A DNA stretch of 9,433 bases. It comes from Desulfobacteraceae bacterium. Its GTDB lineage: Bacteria > Desulfobacterota > Desulfobacteria > Desulfobacterales > Desulfobacteraceae. The stretch spans positions 1-9,433 of the forward strand of contig JAFLJU010000233.1 in NCBI GenBank assembly GCA_022712835.1. Direction: 5' to 3'. Positions 1-9,106 of the stretch are shown piece after piece. The number at the start of each line of letters is the position of its first letter. The stretch's first letter is position 1. The notes below the pieces were generated by a model. That model was not told the DNA's origin and made no database searches. It saw nothing but the letters and a program-made list of their open reading frames with translations. The translations under genes and the position numbers were made by a program.

Positions 1-467
1 CCCGGCGCAATTTTTTCATGGGCAAATGGATCCGTCATGCTGGTTTCTCTCCGGATTATAGACAGCCCCAGCTTTTTAGAAAAGGGGCTCTGGTCTTTAA
101 ACCCGATGCGGTCCATGAACGCTACGAAGTGATCAGTGAAAATCCTTGTGGGTACTTTAAGGCCTTTATCAACCAGATTCCCGTTAAAAATTTGTAAGAG
201 GTGATCCACAAGGCCAATCGATACTCCACCCTGGGGGCGGAAAAAATGGTTGCATCCGGTAAAACGCCTGGCATGTTCAAAGCTGTTCTCCATGGTTTTT
301 GGGCCGCTTTTTCCCTTTATTTTCTGAAATTGGGATGCCTGGACGGGTGGCCCGGATTTATCATTGCCTTTGGGAATTTTGAAGGAACTTTTTATAAATA
401 TGCCAAGTGTTATTTAAAAGCCACGGGGCTGGAATCATTTTTAGATGTAAGGCTGCCCGACGAATAG
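1..467 (+). pseudogene. Family 2 glycosyltransferase (WaaE/LgtF-like), C-terminal part, interrupted by an in-frame stop
   Basis: This is the 3' end of a gene that begins before the window. Reading from base 3 gives 64 codons, then TAA at 195-197, then 89 more codons in the same frame to TAG at 465-467. The part before the stop (FRKGALVFKPDAVHERYEV) and the part after it (HKANRYSTLGAEKM, then LDGWPGFIIAFGNFEGTFYKYAK) join as one continuous C-terminal region typical of LPS-core GT2 enzymes of the WaaE/LgtF kind. There the segment with K-x-N-R-Y normally follows an H-Y-x-Y/F-x-(D/N)-L stretch. The stop falls inside that stretch with no frame change, so a one-base change (CAA, GAA or AAA to TAA) is the simplest explanation. 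A GTG at 201 could start an 88-residue product, but it would lack the whole nucleotide-sugar-binding domain. The family call is from recognition of the C-terminal pattern. A sequencing error at 195 is the main alternative. Confidence 0.72.
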
Positions 468-507
468 GGGATGCCGGAATAGCAATTTTTTATGGGGCTT
501 TTTACCA

Positions 508-1389
508 ATGTTAGAATTTAGTATTATTATCACGACCCATAACCGTTTAGATCTCTTAAAGAGGGCGGTTTCAAGTGTCCTTAATCAGACCTATGGTGGG
601 TTTGAACTGATCATTGTGGATGATGCATCCAATGGGGATCATCAGATTGAACCCGGGTTAACAGGTGAGAATGTCGCGTATATACGCCATGACAAAAATC
701 TGGGTGTGTCCGCTGCGAGAAATACAGGGATAGCGGTAGCCAAACACCCCCATATTGTTTTTTTAGATGATGATGACATCTTCCATTCAACATATTTAGA
801 GAAGTTAGCCGCACATTTAGAAAAATTTCCAGAGATAGATTTTACCTGGTGTGGTAAAAAAAATAGAATTTTTGAAAATAATGTTTGCGTGGAAGAAAAA
901 GAGTTCCGCTTTTTGGCAAACTCCTACGATAACAAAGAAGTATGTCCCATGTTGACCTATTGGGCAAATAGCTTAGGGGTAATGATAAAAAAAGATGTCT
1001 TTGATCGTGTGGGACTCTTTGATACAAAGATGACCACTGCGGAAGATTTGGATCTCTTGCTGAGAATGTTAAATGCCGGTATGAAGTTTGTTGCGATTCC
1101 GGAAATTTTAATTGATGTGTGCATTTATAAATCGCAAGAAAGCTTAAGCAGACAAGCCACTGCCCAAATGGAAGCCAATAATTTATCTTTAATGCTCAAA
1201 AAGAACGAGAAGTTTTTATCAACAAATAAGGAGATCTGGGCGTATTATTCCAGGTCATTGATAATGGCCTATTATCGATGTAAAGAAAAGAATCAGGCAA
1301 GAAAATTAATGGTGGCCCTTTTAAAAGAAAAACCGAGTCAGTGTAATATCCTTATTAGAGCATTTAAGTATGAATTTTTGAAGTTCTAA
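508..1389 (+). CDS. Family 2 glycosyltransferase (GT-A fold), probably LPS core or O-chain
   Basis: A 293-residue cytoplasmic or membrane-associated sugar transferase with no signal peptide or membrane helix. The N-terminal GT-A domain is complete: FSIIITTHNR at residues 4-13, the nucleotide-binding IIVDDAS at 35-41, NLGVSAARNTGI at 64-75, and the metal-binding acidic run FLDDDD at 85-90. A further acidic segment, TAEDLDLLLRML near residue 178, fits the catalytic-base region (E/D-D) of GT2 enzymes. The C-terminal third is basic and poorly conserved, which is where acceptor specificity usually lies. The start is ATG at 508 with a GGGG run 10 nt upstream. The gene lies 40 nt after the broken glycosyltransferase and may share its transcript. 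Its base composition is lower in G+C than the - strand operon: 16 of 60 bases are G/C at 841-900, against 32 of 60 at 6181-6240. This is common for transferred or fast-changing LPS genes. The donor and acceptor sugars cannot be told. Confidence 0.9.
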   Translation: MLEFSIIITTHNRLDLLKRAVSSVLNQTYGGFELIIVDDASNGDHQIEPGLTGENVAYIRHDKNLGVSAARNTGIAVAKHPHIVFLDDDDIFHSTYLEKLAAHLEKFPEIDFTWCGKKNRIFENNVCVEEKEFRFLANSYDNKEVCPMLTYWANSLGVMIKKDVFDRVGLFDTKMTTAEDLDLLLRMLNAGMKFVAIPEILIDVCIYKSQESLSRQATAQMEANNLSLMLKKNEKFLSTNKEIWAYYSRSLIMAYYRCKEKNQARKLMVALLKEKPSQCNILIRAFKYEFLKF

Positions 1390-2267
1390 ACAAGTTTGAA
1401 TAATTCCCAAAAAGATTTTTCCACCCGGTTTACAGTCAAAAATAGTTTCCAGTGTCGTTGACGTAAATTTCCTCCGATCAGATTAATTGGGGGGATAACC
1501 ACAACAACAGTCCCCCATCCAGGTCGCCAGGTTTGGGCTTTCCCCTTGCGCCCATGGATGCTCAAAGTGGGGATGCTCAGATTGGCTGCTAAATGTCCGC
1601 CGCCTGAATCGTTACCGATAAAGAAGCCGCTTTCATAAATAAAGGCAGCGCATTCATCAATGGTTGGAAAACCGTGTAAAGGGAATTGGCCGTCAATAAC
1701 AGACACCCATTGCGCAAGTTCCGGTTTGCTCATGATAAACACAGGCTCCATGTTTTGCTTTTTGAGTCGATGGGCAAGGGCAATAAATTTTTTGGATTGC
1801 CAGTTTTTGTCCTCATTGGCGCTGGTAGGATTCAGTATTACCCTGTTTTGATGATGCCGCCATCTGAGGGTTGTAGGGATTTGAATCCCATTTTTTTGGG
1901 AGGGGTCTTGAATCTTTAAAAAGTGTTGGGAAGCCAGGACTATATTTTCAACTCTGTTGATGCGAGGATCGAACATCTCTTCATAATTTATCCACTTTTG
2001 CTTAATCTCTTTTGCTGCCCAGGAAGCGGGTGGGGCGGGAGAGTAAATTTTTTCAAATCTCATCAGTTGATGATTAAAATTTTCTTTGTCCAGGGATGGT
2101 TCAATCGTCCAAAATGGAAACCATCTTTTTAATTGGCACATGACGTTACTGAAGATGGTTACATCTTTATCCACCAGGTGAGCGTTTTGGACAAAGACCA
2201 TTTGTATGAGGTTATCCCCCAATCCTGGACCGCCAATCAGTGCTATTTTAGTGTTTTTTTCTGTCAT
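1386..2267 (-). CDS. Family 9 glycosyltransferase (ADP-heptose:LPS heptosyltransferase-like)
   Basis: A 293-residue GT-B enzyme of the family that includes WaaC, WaaF and WaaQ, which transfer heptose from ADP-heptose to the LPS inner core at the cytoplasmic face of the inner membrane. The N-terminal GGPGLGDNLIQM (residues 12-23) matches the GDxL motif; D18 corresponds to the catalytic aspartate of WaaC. The C-terminal donor-binding motif is GNDSGGGHLAANL (218-230), with the usual P-M after GNDSG replaced by G-G. ILNPTSANEDKNW (144-156) corresponds to the strand that opens the second Rossmann domain. At 293 residues it is somewhat shorter than the usual 320-350. The start is ATG, 17 nt after the stop of the GT4 gene, so it is the last gene of the kdnA operon. 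Its TAG stop overlaps the TAA of the convergent glycosyltransferase. Heptose as donor is inferred from the family only. Confidence 0.9.
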   Translation of the reverse strand: MTEKNTKIALIGGPGLGDNLIQMVFVQNAHLVDKDVTIFSNVMCQLKRWFPFWTIEPSLDKENFNHQLMRFEKIYSPAPPASWAAKEIKQKWINYEEMFDPRINRVENIVLASQHFLKIQDPSQKNGIQIPTTLRWRHHQNRVILNPTSANEDKNWQSKKFIALAHRLKKQNMEPVFIMSKPELAQWVSVIDGQFPLHGFPTIDECAAFIYESGFFIGNDSGGGHLAANLSIPTLSIHGRKGKAQTWRPGWGTVVVVIPPINLIGGNLRQRHWKLFLTVNRVEKSFWELFKLV

Positions 2268-2284
2268 TTTGAGCCTGTATTTCC

Positions 2285-3469
2285 TTATTCGAAATAATAT
2301 CCCCGGCTGTCATTGTCTGGGATATGTCGTCTGGCTATTTTTACCTGGTGCAGGCGGTAGATCCGAATGATATTCCGGCCCATGGCATCAATGGTGTGAT
2401 TTTTTTTAACCTGTTCCCTTGCCTGGTGAACCCTTTCCAGGGTGGCGGCTTCATTATTAAGGGTATTAAGGATCATGTTTGCCAATTGGTCGGGTTTTTC
2501 AGGGTCAAAGAGCAATCCCGTCTGTTTGTGGATAATGATATCTGTGATCGGGCGACCCTTTGGTGCGATCACGGGACAGGAACTGTACATGGCTTCCAGT
2601 AAGACCTGGGGGAAGGCCTCAAAGGGAATCGGGGTTTTTGGGGGGGCAGAAAGAACCTTGCAGTCAAAGGCCCGGTGAAAGGGCCAAATATTTTCTTTAA
2701 ATCCGGTAAAATGGATTCTTTTTTCAATGTTGAGCTTTTTTGCCAGAGCCATAAGTTTGGTCAGGGTTTCCGGGTTCACATTTCCCACAACGGCAAGGTG
2801 GTGGCGGATATCCGATTGAATCCGTTTCAGGGCCGATAGGATGATATCAACCCCTGTGTCATTGGAAACGTTTCCGATAAACCCGATAAACCGGGTATCT
2901 GGATCAAGACAAAGCTCTGTTGCAAGCGCTTTTCTGGCCTCATTTTTTGGTACAAGGCTTGTCGGTTCCATGATTCCGGTGGGCATGAAAAAAATTTCCA
3001 TGTCTTTGAGTTTGAAGGTCTGTTGAAGCTGCCGTGTGGTATGCTCAGCTGTGGTGAAAATAAAATGGTTCAGTTGTTTGTATATTTTTTTGTTATACCA
3101 GGTGTTTTTAACCGGAGCATTGATATGCCGTGACAGGATGCGGCATGGAACGCTTGCCGCTCGAGCCGCCCGAAGTGCAATTTTTGAATCACCATTGCTG
3201 TGGGTGTTGAGAATATGGGGCTGTTCGGTTTTAAATATATGTTTGAGCTTTTTGAAATCATTGATGATGCTGAGACGCTTGAAGGAAAGGTCATAGACCC
3301 GTAAGCCGAGTTCATGGGCCTTTGTGTAAAGAGGGGACCCTCCGGGAGCCACAATCACCACTTGGTGGCCTTGCTTTTCCATCCACACGGCTTCATTGAA
3401 AATTCGTTTTTCCAACCCGCCCCACCCGGTTTGGCAGGTGGTATGGACTATTTTATAGAGAGATCGCAT
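2285..3469 (-). CDS. Family 4 glycosyltransferase (GT-B fold)
   Basis: A 394-residue enzyme of the retaining GT4 group that uses nucleotide-sugar donors in LPS or capsule assembly. The N-terminal domain has the acceptor-side loop GWGGLEKRIFNEA (residues 15-27), the local form of the GGxE motif. The C-terminal domain opens with FIGFIGNVSNDTGVDIILSAL (within 194-214) and carries the donor-binding EX7E motif, E284 to E292 (EAFPQVLLEAM), followed by GRPITDIIIHKQTGLLFDP. No membrane helices are seen. It starts 4 nt after the kdsB stop with no strong Shine-Dalgarno, so its translation is probably coupled to kdsB. Placement directly after the CMP-Kdo8N genes suggests it adds a core sugar near the Kdo8N residue. 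This is inference: Kdo transfer itself is normally done by WaaA, which is a different family and is absent here. Confidence 0.92.
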   Translation of the reverse strand: MRSLYKIVHTTCQTGWGGLEKRIFNEAVWMEKQGHQVVIVAPGGSPLYTKAHELGLRVYDLSFKRLSIINDFKKLKHIFKTEQPHILNTHSNGDSKIALRAARAASVPCRILSRHINAPVKNTWYNKKIYKQLNHFIFTTAEHTTRQLQQTFKLKDMEIFFMPTGIMEPTSLVPKNEARKALATELCLDPDTRFIGFIGNVSNDTGVDIILSALKRIQSDIRHHLAVVGNVNPETLTKLMALAKKLNIEKRIHFTGFKENIWPFHRAFDCKVLSAPPKTPIPFEAFPQVLLEAMYSSCPVIAPKGRPITDIIIHKQTGLLFDPEKPDQLANMILNTLNNEAATLERVHQAREQVKKNHTIDAMGRNIIRIYRLHQVKIARRHIPDNDSRGYYFE

Positions 3470-3473
3470 GGTT

Positions 3474-4208
3474 TCAAAGCATTTTTAGCTTTGTTTCAAT
3501 CCTTTCAACATCTTCTGGCAGGTCAATTTCAGGTGAATCAAATTCGGTAATCACCACTCGTATGGGGTAACCAAATTCCAAAATCCGTAATTGTTCCAGT
3601 TTTTCAATTTGTTCACAGGTGCCCGTGGGCAGGGTGATGATTGTGTCCAAAAAATCTTTTTTATAGGCATAAAATCCCAGGTGTTTATAGTAGTCAGCCT
3701 CTGTGCCTTCATCCCGGGGATAGGGGATCTGGGCCCGGGAAAAATACATGGCGAATCCGTTTTTATCAAAGGTTACTTTGACATCCTTGGGATCCGTGAT
3801 TTCTCTTTTGTCCTGGATCTTAAAGGCCAGTGTGGACATCAAAAGTCCCGTATCCTCTTGAAAGGGCCGGATCAGCTCATCGATGGTCAAGGGGTTGAAA
3901 ACCGGTTGGTCCCCCTGGATATTGATGATGATTTCTTCATCGGAAAGATTCAACAGATTGGCAGTCTGGGCCACCCGGTCGGTTCCGGACCGACAGGTGT
4001 CCGAGGTCATGAGAGCTTCCCCGCCAAAGGCTATTACCGCATCAATGATTCGCTGGTCATCGGTTGCCACAATGGTTCTCGTGACCGCCGATGAAAGTTG
4101 GGTTTGTTCGTAAACCCGCTGGATCATGGATTTTCCGTTAATTTTTACAAGGGGTTTTCCCTCAAGCCGACTGGATCCGTACCGGGCTGGAATTACAGCT
4201 ATTGTCAT
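3474..4208 (-). CDS. kdsB: CMP-Kdo synthetase, probably acting on Kdo8N (8-amino-3,8-dideoxy-manno-octulosonate cytidylyltransferase)
   Basis: A 244-residue cytoplasmic cytidylyltransferase that couples CTP to a 3-deoxy-octulosonate sugar, giving the CMP-sugar used by Kdo transferase. The full KdsB pattern is present: IPARYGSSRLEGKPL (residues 6-20, with R9, R14 and K18 in the CTP loop), SGTDRVAQ (74-81), NIQGDQP (96-102, with D100 as probable metal ligand), SRAQIPYPRD, HLGFYAYKKDFL and the C-terminal EKLEQLRILEFG. Length is normal for the family (about 245-250). It starts with ATG 14 nt after the kdnB stop, with a weak AGAG ribosome site in that gap, and ends 4 nt before the GT4 gene. In S. 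oneidensis the KdsB encoded beside kdnA and kdnB prefers the 8-amino sugar over Kdo (EC 2.7.7.90 rather than 2.7.7.38). The same gene order here makes that activity likely, but I cannot point to residues that decide it. Confidence 0.94.
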   Translation of the reverse strand: MTIAVIPARYGSSRLEGKPLVKINGKSMIQRVYEQTQLSSAVTRTIVATDDQRIIDAVIAFGGEALMTSDTCRSGTDRVAQTANLLNLSDEEIIINIQGDQPVFNPLTIDELIRPFQEDTGLLMSTLAFKIQDKREITDPKDVKVTFDKNGFAMYFSRAQIPYPRDEGTEADYYKHLGFYAYKKDFLDTIITLPTGTCEQIEKLEQLRILEFGYPIRVVITEFDSPEIDLPEDVERIETKLKML

Positions 4209-4222
4209 TGTCTGCTCTTTTG

Positions 4223-5299
<1,077 letters not shown>

Positions 5300-5314
5300 T
5301 TATAATTGAAATTC

Positions 5315-6514
<1,200 letters not shown>

Positions 6515-6556
6515 CTAATATAAATAGTTTTATCGTATTTTTAAGAAATGTAAGGA

Positions 6557-6586
6557 TAAATATCACACTCTTGCCCCAAGTTTCAA
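6557..6586 (-). promoter_or_regulatory. Candidate promoter for the kdnA operon
   Basis: On the - strand TTGAAA (6581-6586) is followed after 18 nt by TATTTA (6557-6562). Transcription would start near 6550, giving a leader of about 48 nt before kdnA. The boxes match the sigma-70 consensus only in part and the surroundings are AT-rich, so a chance match is possible. It is the best candidate I found in the 182-nt divergent gap. Confidence 0.35.
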
Positions 6587-6602
6587 GATCTGCCCAAATA
6601 AA

Positions 6603-6631
6603 TTGACTTTAATATTTGCCTTGTCTATATA
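6603..6631 (+). promoter_or_regulatory. Sigma-70-type promoter for the radical SAM-hemW pair
   Basis: TTGACT (6603-6608), a 17-nt spacer and TATATA (6626-6631) form a near-consensus vegetative promoter. The expected start near 6638 leaves a leader of about 47 nt before the ATG at 6685, with an AGGGA ribosome site at 6671-6675. No clear operator is seen around it. Confidence 0.6.
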
Positions 6632-6684
6632 AAACAGGAATTGGGTAATATCAAAAAAGAGACAAACAATAGGGATACAGCAGT

Positions 6685-7854
6685 ATGGAAAAAAGGAAAG
6701 GACAAGCGAAAGATCAATATAGGGGATTTGAACAGGGCTCCATCCGTCCGCCAAGTGAGTCCAACAGCCTTCTGATTCGGTTGACCCGGAACTGTCCTTG
6801 GAATCTGTGCACCTTTTGCCGGATTTATAAGCGCAAAGACTTTTCCCTAAGATCGGTTGAGAATATTATTAAGGACATTGACCTGATCCATACCTATGTG
6901 GATCGTATCCGTCAGATCATTAAACCAGGCGGTCCCGTGGATCAGGAGGTGATCAACACCCTTTACAGAAGTTTTGAAATAAAGGACCGGGTGGCCTTTA
7001 ATGCGGCCATGAACTGGTATGCATCGGGTATGGAATCTATTTTTCTCCAGGATGCCAATTCGGTGATCATGAAACCCGATGACCTGGTTTCTGTGCTGGT
7101 GCATATTCAAAATTGTTTTCCCCAAACCCGTAGAATCACGACCTATGCCAGAAGTCACACCCTTGTCAGGATCAAGGATCCTGATCTTGAACGCATGGCA
7201 ACTGCCGGGCTCAACCGAATTCATGTGGGCATGGAGAGCGGATCGGACAAGGTGTTGAAGCGGATCAAGAAAGGGGTCACCAAAGAGATTCATATCAGGG
7301 CCGGTTTAAAGATAAAGGCTGCTGGCATGGAATTATCCGAATATGTGATGCCAGGTCTTGGCGGCATTGATCTGTCCGTAGAGCATGCCATGGAAACCGC
7401 CTCGGCCCTGAACAGCATTAACCCTGATTTTATCCGGATTCGGACCCTGGCCGTGACCAATGGGACAAAGCTTGCCAAGGAATGTGAGCAAGGAATGTTT
7501 GAAAAACCCAATGACACGATGATGGCCAAGGAATTGAGGCTATTTCTTGAAAGTCTTGATAATATTACCTCACAGGTGAAAAGTGATCATATCCTTAACC
7601 TGTTTGAAACCATCAACGGTAAATTGCCTGAAGACAAGGAACGACTCATCCATATCATTGATTCTTTTTTTGAGCTGCCCGAAGAGATGCGGGCTTTTTA
7701 CCAGGTAGGCCGGCGCATGGGGTTTTTTCGGGGGCCCGAAGACATGGAAAAAAGTCCCCACCTGGACCAGGTGAAACAGGCCTGCAATCACTATGGGGTC
7801 ACTCCGTCAAATGTGGATACCGTCATTGATGAACTGATGAAACGCTTTGTCTGA
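6685..7854 (+). CDS. Radical SAM protein of unknown substrate, CX4CX2C motif
   Basis: A 389-residue enzyme expected to bind a [4Fe-4S] cluster and cleave S-adenosylmethionine. The cluster motif is C37, C42, C45 (TRNCPWNLCTFC), so four residues, not the usual three, separate the first two cysteines. Other radical SAM barrel landmarks follow: IFLQDANSVIM (119-129), TTYARS (152-157), the strand-helix GLNRIHVGMESGSDKVLKRI (175-194) and EYVMPGLGG (219-227). A helical stretch at about 52-110 lies between the cluster loop and the second barrel strand, and the last ~110 residues look helical. No B12-binding domain and no SPASM-type cysteine cluster are visible. It overlaps hemW by 8 nt, so the two are translated together and may serve related steps, although HemW is a general haem chaperone. 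The start ATG has AGGGA 9 nt upstream. I recognise the superfamily but not the reaction. Confidence 0.9.
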   Translation: MEKRKGQAKDQYRGFEQGSIRPPSESNSLLIRLTRNCPWNLCTFCRIYKRKDFSLRSVENIIKDIDLIHTYVDRIRQIIKPGGPVDQEVINTLYRSFEIKDRVAFNAAMNWYASGMESIFLQDANSVIMKPDDLVSVLVHIQNCFPQTRRITTYARSHTLVRIKDPDLERMATAGLNRIHVGMESGSDKVLKRIKKGVTKEIHIRAGLKIKAAGMELSEYVMPGLGGIDLSVEHAMETASALNSINPDFIRIRTLAVTNGTKLAKECEQGMFEKPNDTMMAKELRLFLESLDNITSQVKSDHILNLFETINGKLPEDKERLIHIIDSFFELPEEMRAFYQVGRRMGFFRGPEDMEKSPHLDQVKQACNHYGVTPSNVDTVIDELMKRFV

Positions 7855-9091
7855 TACCCTATCTGTTTATATCCATGTGCCCTTTTGTCTGAAAAAATGC
7901 AGTTATTGTGATTTTTATTCTATCAGCACCCTTTCTTTGCTGCCAGCCTATGTAAGCTGCCTTCAACAAGAGATAAAGATGCGTACCGGTAAGTTTGATC
8001 CGCCCGGTTCGACCCCCAAAAAAGTCCAAACCATTTATTTCGGGGGGGGGACCCCTTCCCTCCTGGCGCTTTCGGATGTCGAAAAAATTCTCCAAACCAT
8101 TTATGCATGTTACCAGGTGTCCCGGGATGTGGAGATCAGTGTTGAGGTCAATCCGGGTACGGTGGACAAAGTCTATTTGGCAGGTCTTAAAAAGCTTAAG
8201 GTGAATCGCCTCAGCATCGGGGTGCAGTCATTTGATGCCCATAAAATAAAGGTGTTGGGCAGAATTCATAACATAGAGGCCTCCATTGGGGCCATTGAAG
8301 ATGCCAAATCGGTCGGGTTCGAAAATATCGGTCTGGATCTTATCTACGGTACCCCTGGTGAAACCAGGGAGGACTGGCTCCGGGATTTAAAAACGGCCCT
8401 TGGCTTTAAAGTGGCCCATCTTTCCTGCTATATGCTGACCCTGGAGAAGGGCACCCCCCTACAAACCCAGTATGCACGAGGGTTGTTTAAGGCACCGGGG
8501 CCTGATATCCTGACCGATCTTTTCATGGCTACGTCCACTTTTCTTGAGCAACAGGGGTATGAGCACTATGAAATATCCAATTTTGCCAGGGGAAGGGAAA
8601 ATAGGTCCCGTCACAATGCAAATTATTGGAAGATGACCCCCTATGACGGATTTGGTCCCTCGGCCCATTCATTCGGGTTGCAAAGGGCTGGGTTGCAAAA
8701 GGTTGGGTTGCAAAGAGTTGGCATGCCAAAGGACAAGGAGGATCATCTCCCTGTATCGCAGGTTAGATCCTGGAATCTGGCCGACCTTGGGGCCTATATC
8801 GAATCGCTTTCATCTAATCGTCTTCCGGTCCATGAACGCGAGGTTCTCACCCTGGAGCAGCAGATGCTGGAGCGGGTGATGCTGGGTCTTCGAACCAGTG
8901 ACGGGCTTGATATCGCTGCCCTTAAAGAAATGATGGGGCAAGCGAGTTTTACCCAGGTGGCATCCCTGGTGGCCCGGCTTGAAACCCAGAAACTGGGGGA
9001 AACCGGGTCTGGCAGACGGTTTGCCCTGACCCTTTCGGGCAGGGCTCGCCTGGACAGTATTGTGGAAGCCTTTGCCGATATTATTCTCTAG
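7847..9091 (+). CDS. hemW: HemW, radical SAM-family haem chaperone
   Basis: A 414-residue cytoplasmic protein that binds a [4Fe-4S] cluster and haem and delivers haem to target proteins. It resembles the oxygen-independent coproporphyrinogen oxidase HemN but is not that enzyme. The motif YIHVPFC-x3-C-x2-C (C14, C18, C21) is followed by D-F rather than the extra cysteine of HemN, which is the usual HemW sign. YFGGGTPS (64-71), EVNPGT, RLSIGVQSF and HNANYW (256-261) complete the pattern. The start is TTG: a stop at 7838-7840 excludes an earlier one, and the TTG gives a normal lead of seven residues before YIH. The stop of the upstream radical SAM gene lies at 7852-7854, so reinitiation is likely. 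The protein is longer than E. coli HemW (378 residues), partly because of a pentapeptide repeat at 277-296. The codons for G66-G68 form a run of nine G (8042-8050). Confidence 0.94.
   Translation: MSDTLSVYIHVPFCLKKCSYCDFYSISTLSLLPAYVSCLQQEIKMRTGKFDPPGSTPKKVQTIYFGGGTPSLLALSDVEKILQTIYACYQVSRDVEISVEVNPGTVDKVYLAGLKKLKVNRLSIGVQSFDAHKIKVLGRIHNIEASIGAIEDAKSVGFENIGLDLIYGTPGETREDWLRDLKTALGFKVAHLSCYMLTLEKGTPLQTQYARGLFKAPGPDILTDLFMATSTFLEQQGYEHYEISNFARGRENRSRHNANYWKMTPYDGFGPSAHSFGLQRAGLQKVGLQRVGMPKDKEDHLPVSQVRSWNLADLGAYIESLSSNRLPVHEREVLTLEQQMLERVMLGLRTSDGLDIAALKEMMGQASFTQVASLVARLETQKLGETGSGRRFALTLSGRARLDSIVEAFADIIL
8675..8734 (+). repeat. 15-bp tandem repeat inside hemW, three clear copies and one decayed
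   Basis: Three units beginning GGGTTGCAAA start at 8675, 8690 and 8705 and differ only in the last five bases or so. A fourth, diverged unit runs from 8720 to 8734. The unit is five codons long and in frame, giving GLQRA, GLQKV, GLQRV and GMPKD at residues 277-296. It lies between the SAHSF segment and the WNLADLGAYIESL segment, a loop of variable length in HemW proteins, so it probably does not disturb the core. Confidence 0.92.
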
Positions 9092-9106
9092 GATATTATC
9101 CTCTAG
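9077..9106 (+). repeat. 15-bp tandem duplication at the hemW/selB convergent stops
   Basis: gatattattctctag (9077-9091) is followed at once by gatattatcctctag (9092-9106), 14 of 15 bases identical. On the + strand this encodes DIIL-stop twice. Each copy also contains CTA, the complement of a TAG on the - strand; selB uses the one in the second copy (9103-9105). Confidence 0.9.

Noticed and set aside
195..197. Stop-codon recoding to rescue the broken glycosyltransferase
   Set aside because: The stop is TAA, not TGA, so the selenocysteine system implied by selB cannot read it, and no recoding signal is seen.
856..863. A8 tract in the + strand glycosyltransferase as a programmed frameshift site
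   Set aside because: The frame is open through it and both halves of the protein fit one family; there is no overlapping frame that would be gained.
3591..4094. A 167-codon open frame on the + strand inside kdsB
   Set aside because: It is opposite a strongly conserved kdsB, has no recognisable motif or ribosome site, and reflects antisense codon bias.
7852..7854. TGA of the radical SAM gene as a selenocysteine codon
   Set aside because: The frame after it closes within about 20 codons with no family-like sequence, and the hemW frame overlaps there. It is an ordinary stop.
8675..8734. CRISPR-like or regulatory repeat array
   Set aside because: The units are contiguous without spacers, 15 bp long and in frame with hemW, so they are a coding tandem repeat.
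7847..9091. hemW as oxygen-independent coproporphyrinogen oxidase HemN
   Set aside because: The extra cysteine after CX3CX2C that HemN has is missing (D-F follows), and the HNxxYW pattern and length fit HemW.
9092..9102. Bidirectional terminator between hemW and selB
   Set aside because: The short GGAT/ATCC symmetry around 9091-9101 has only a 4-bp stem and no T-run; it is a by-product of the 15-bp duplication.
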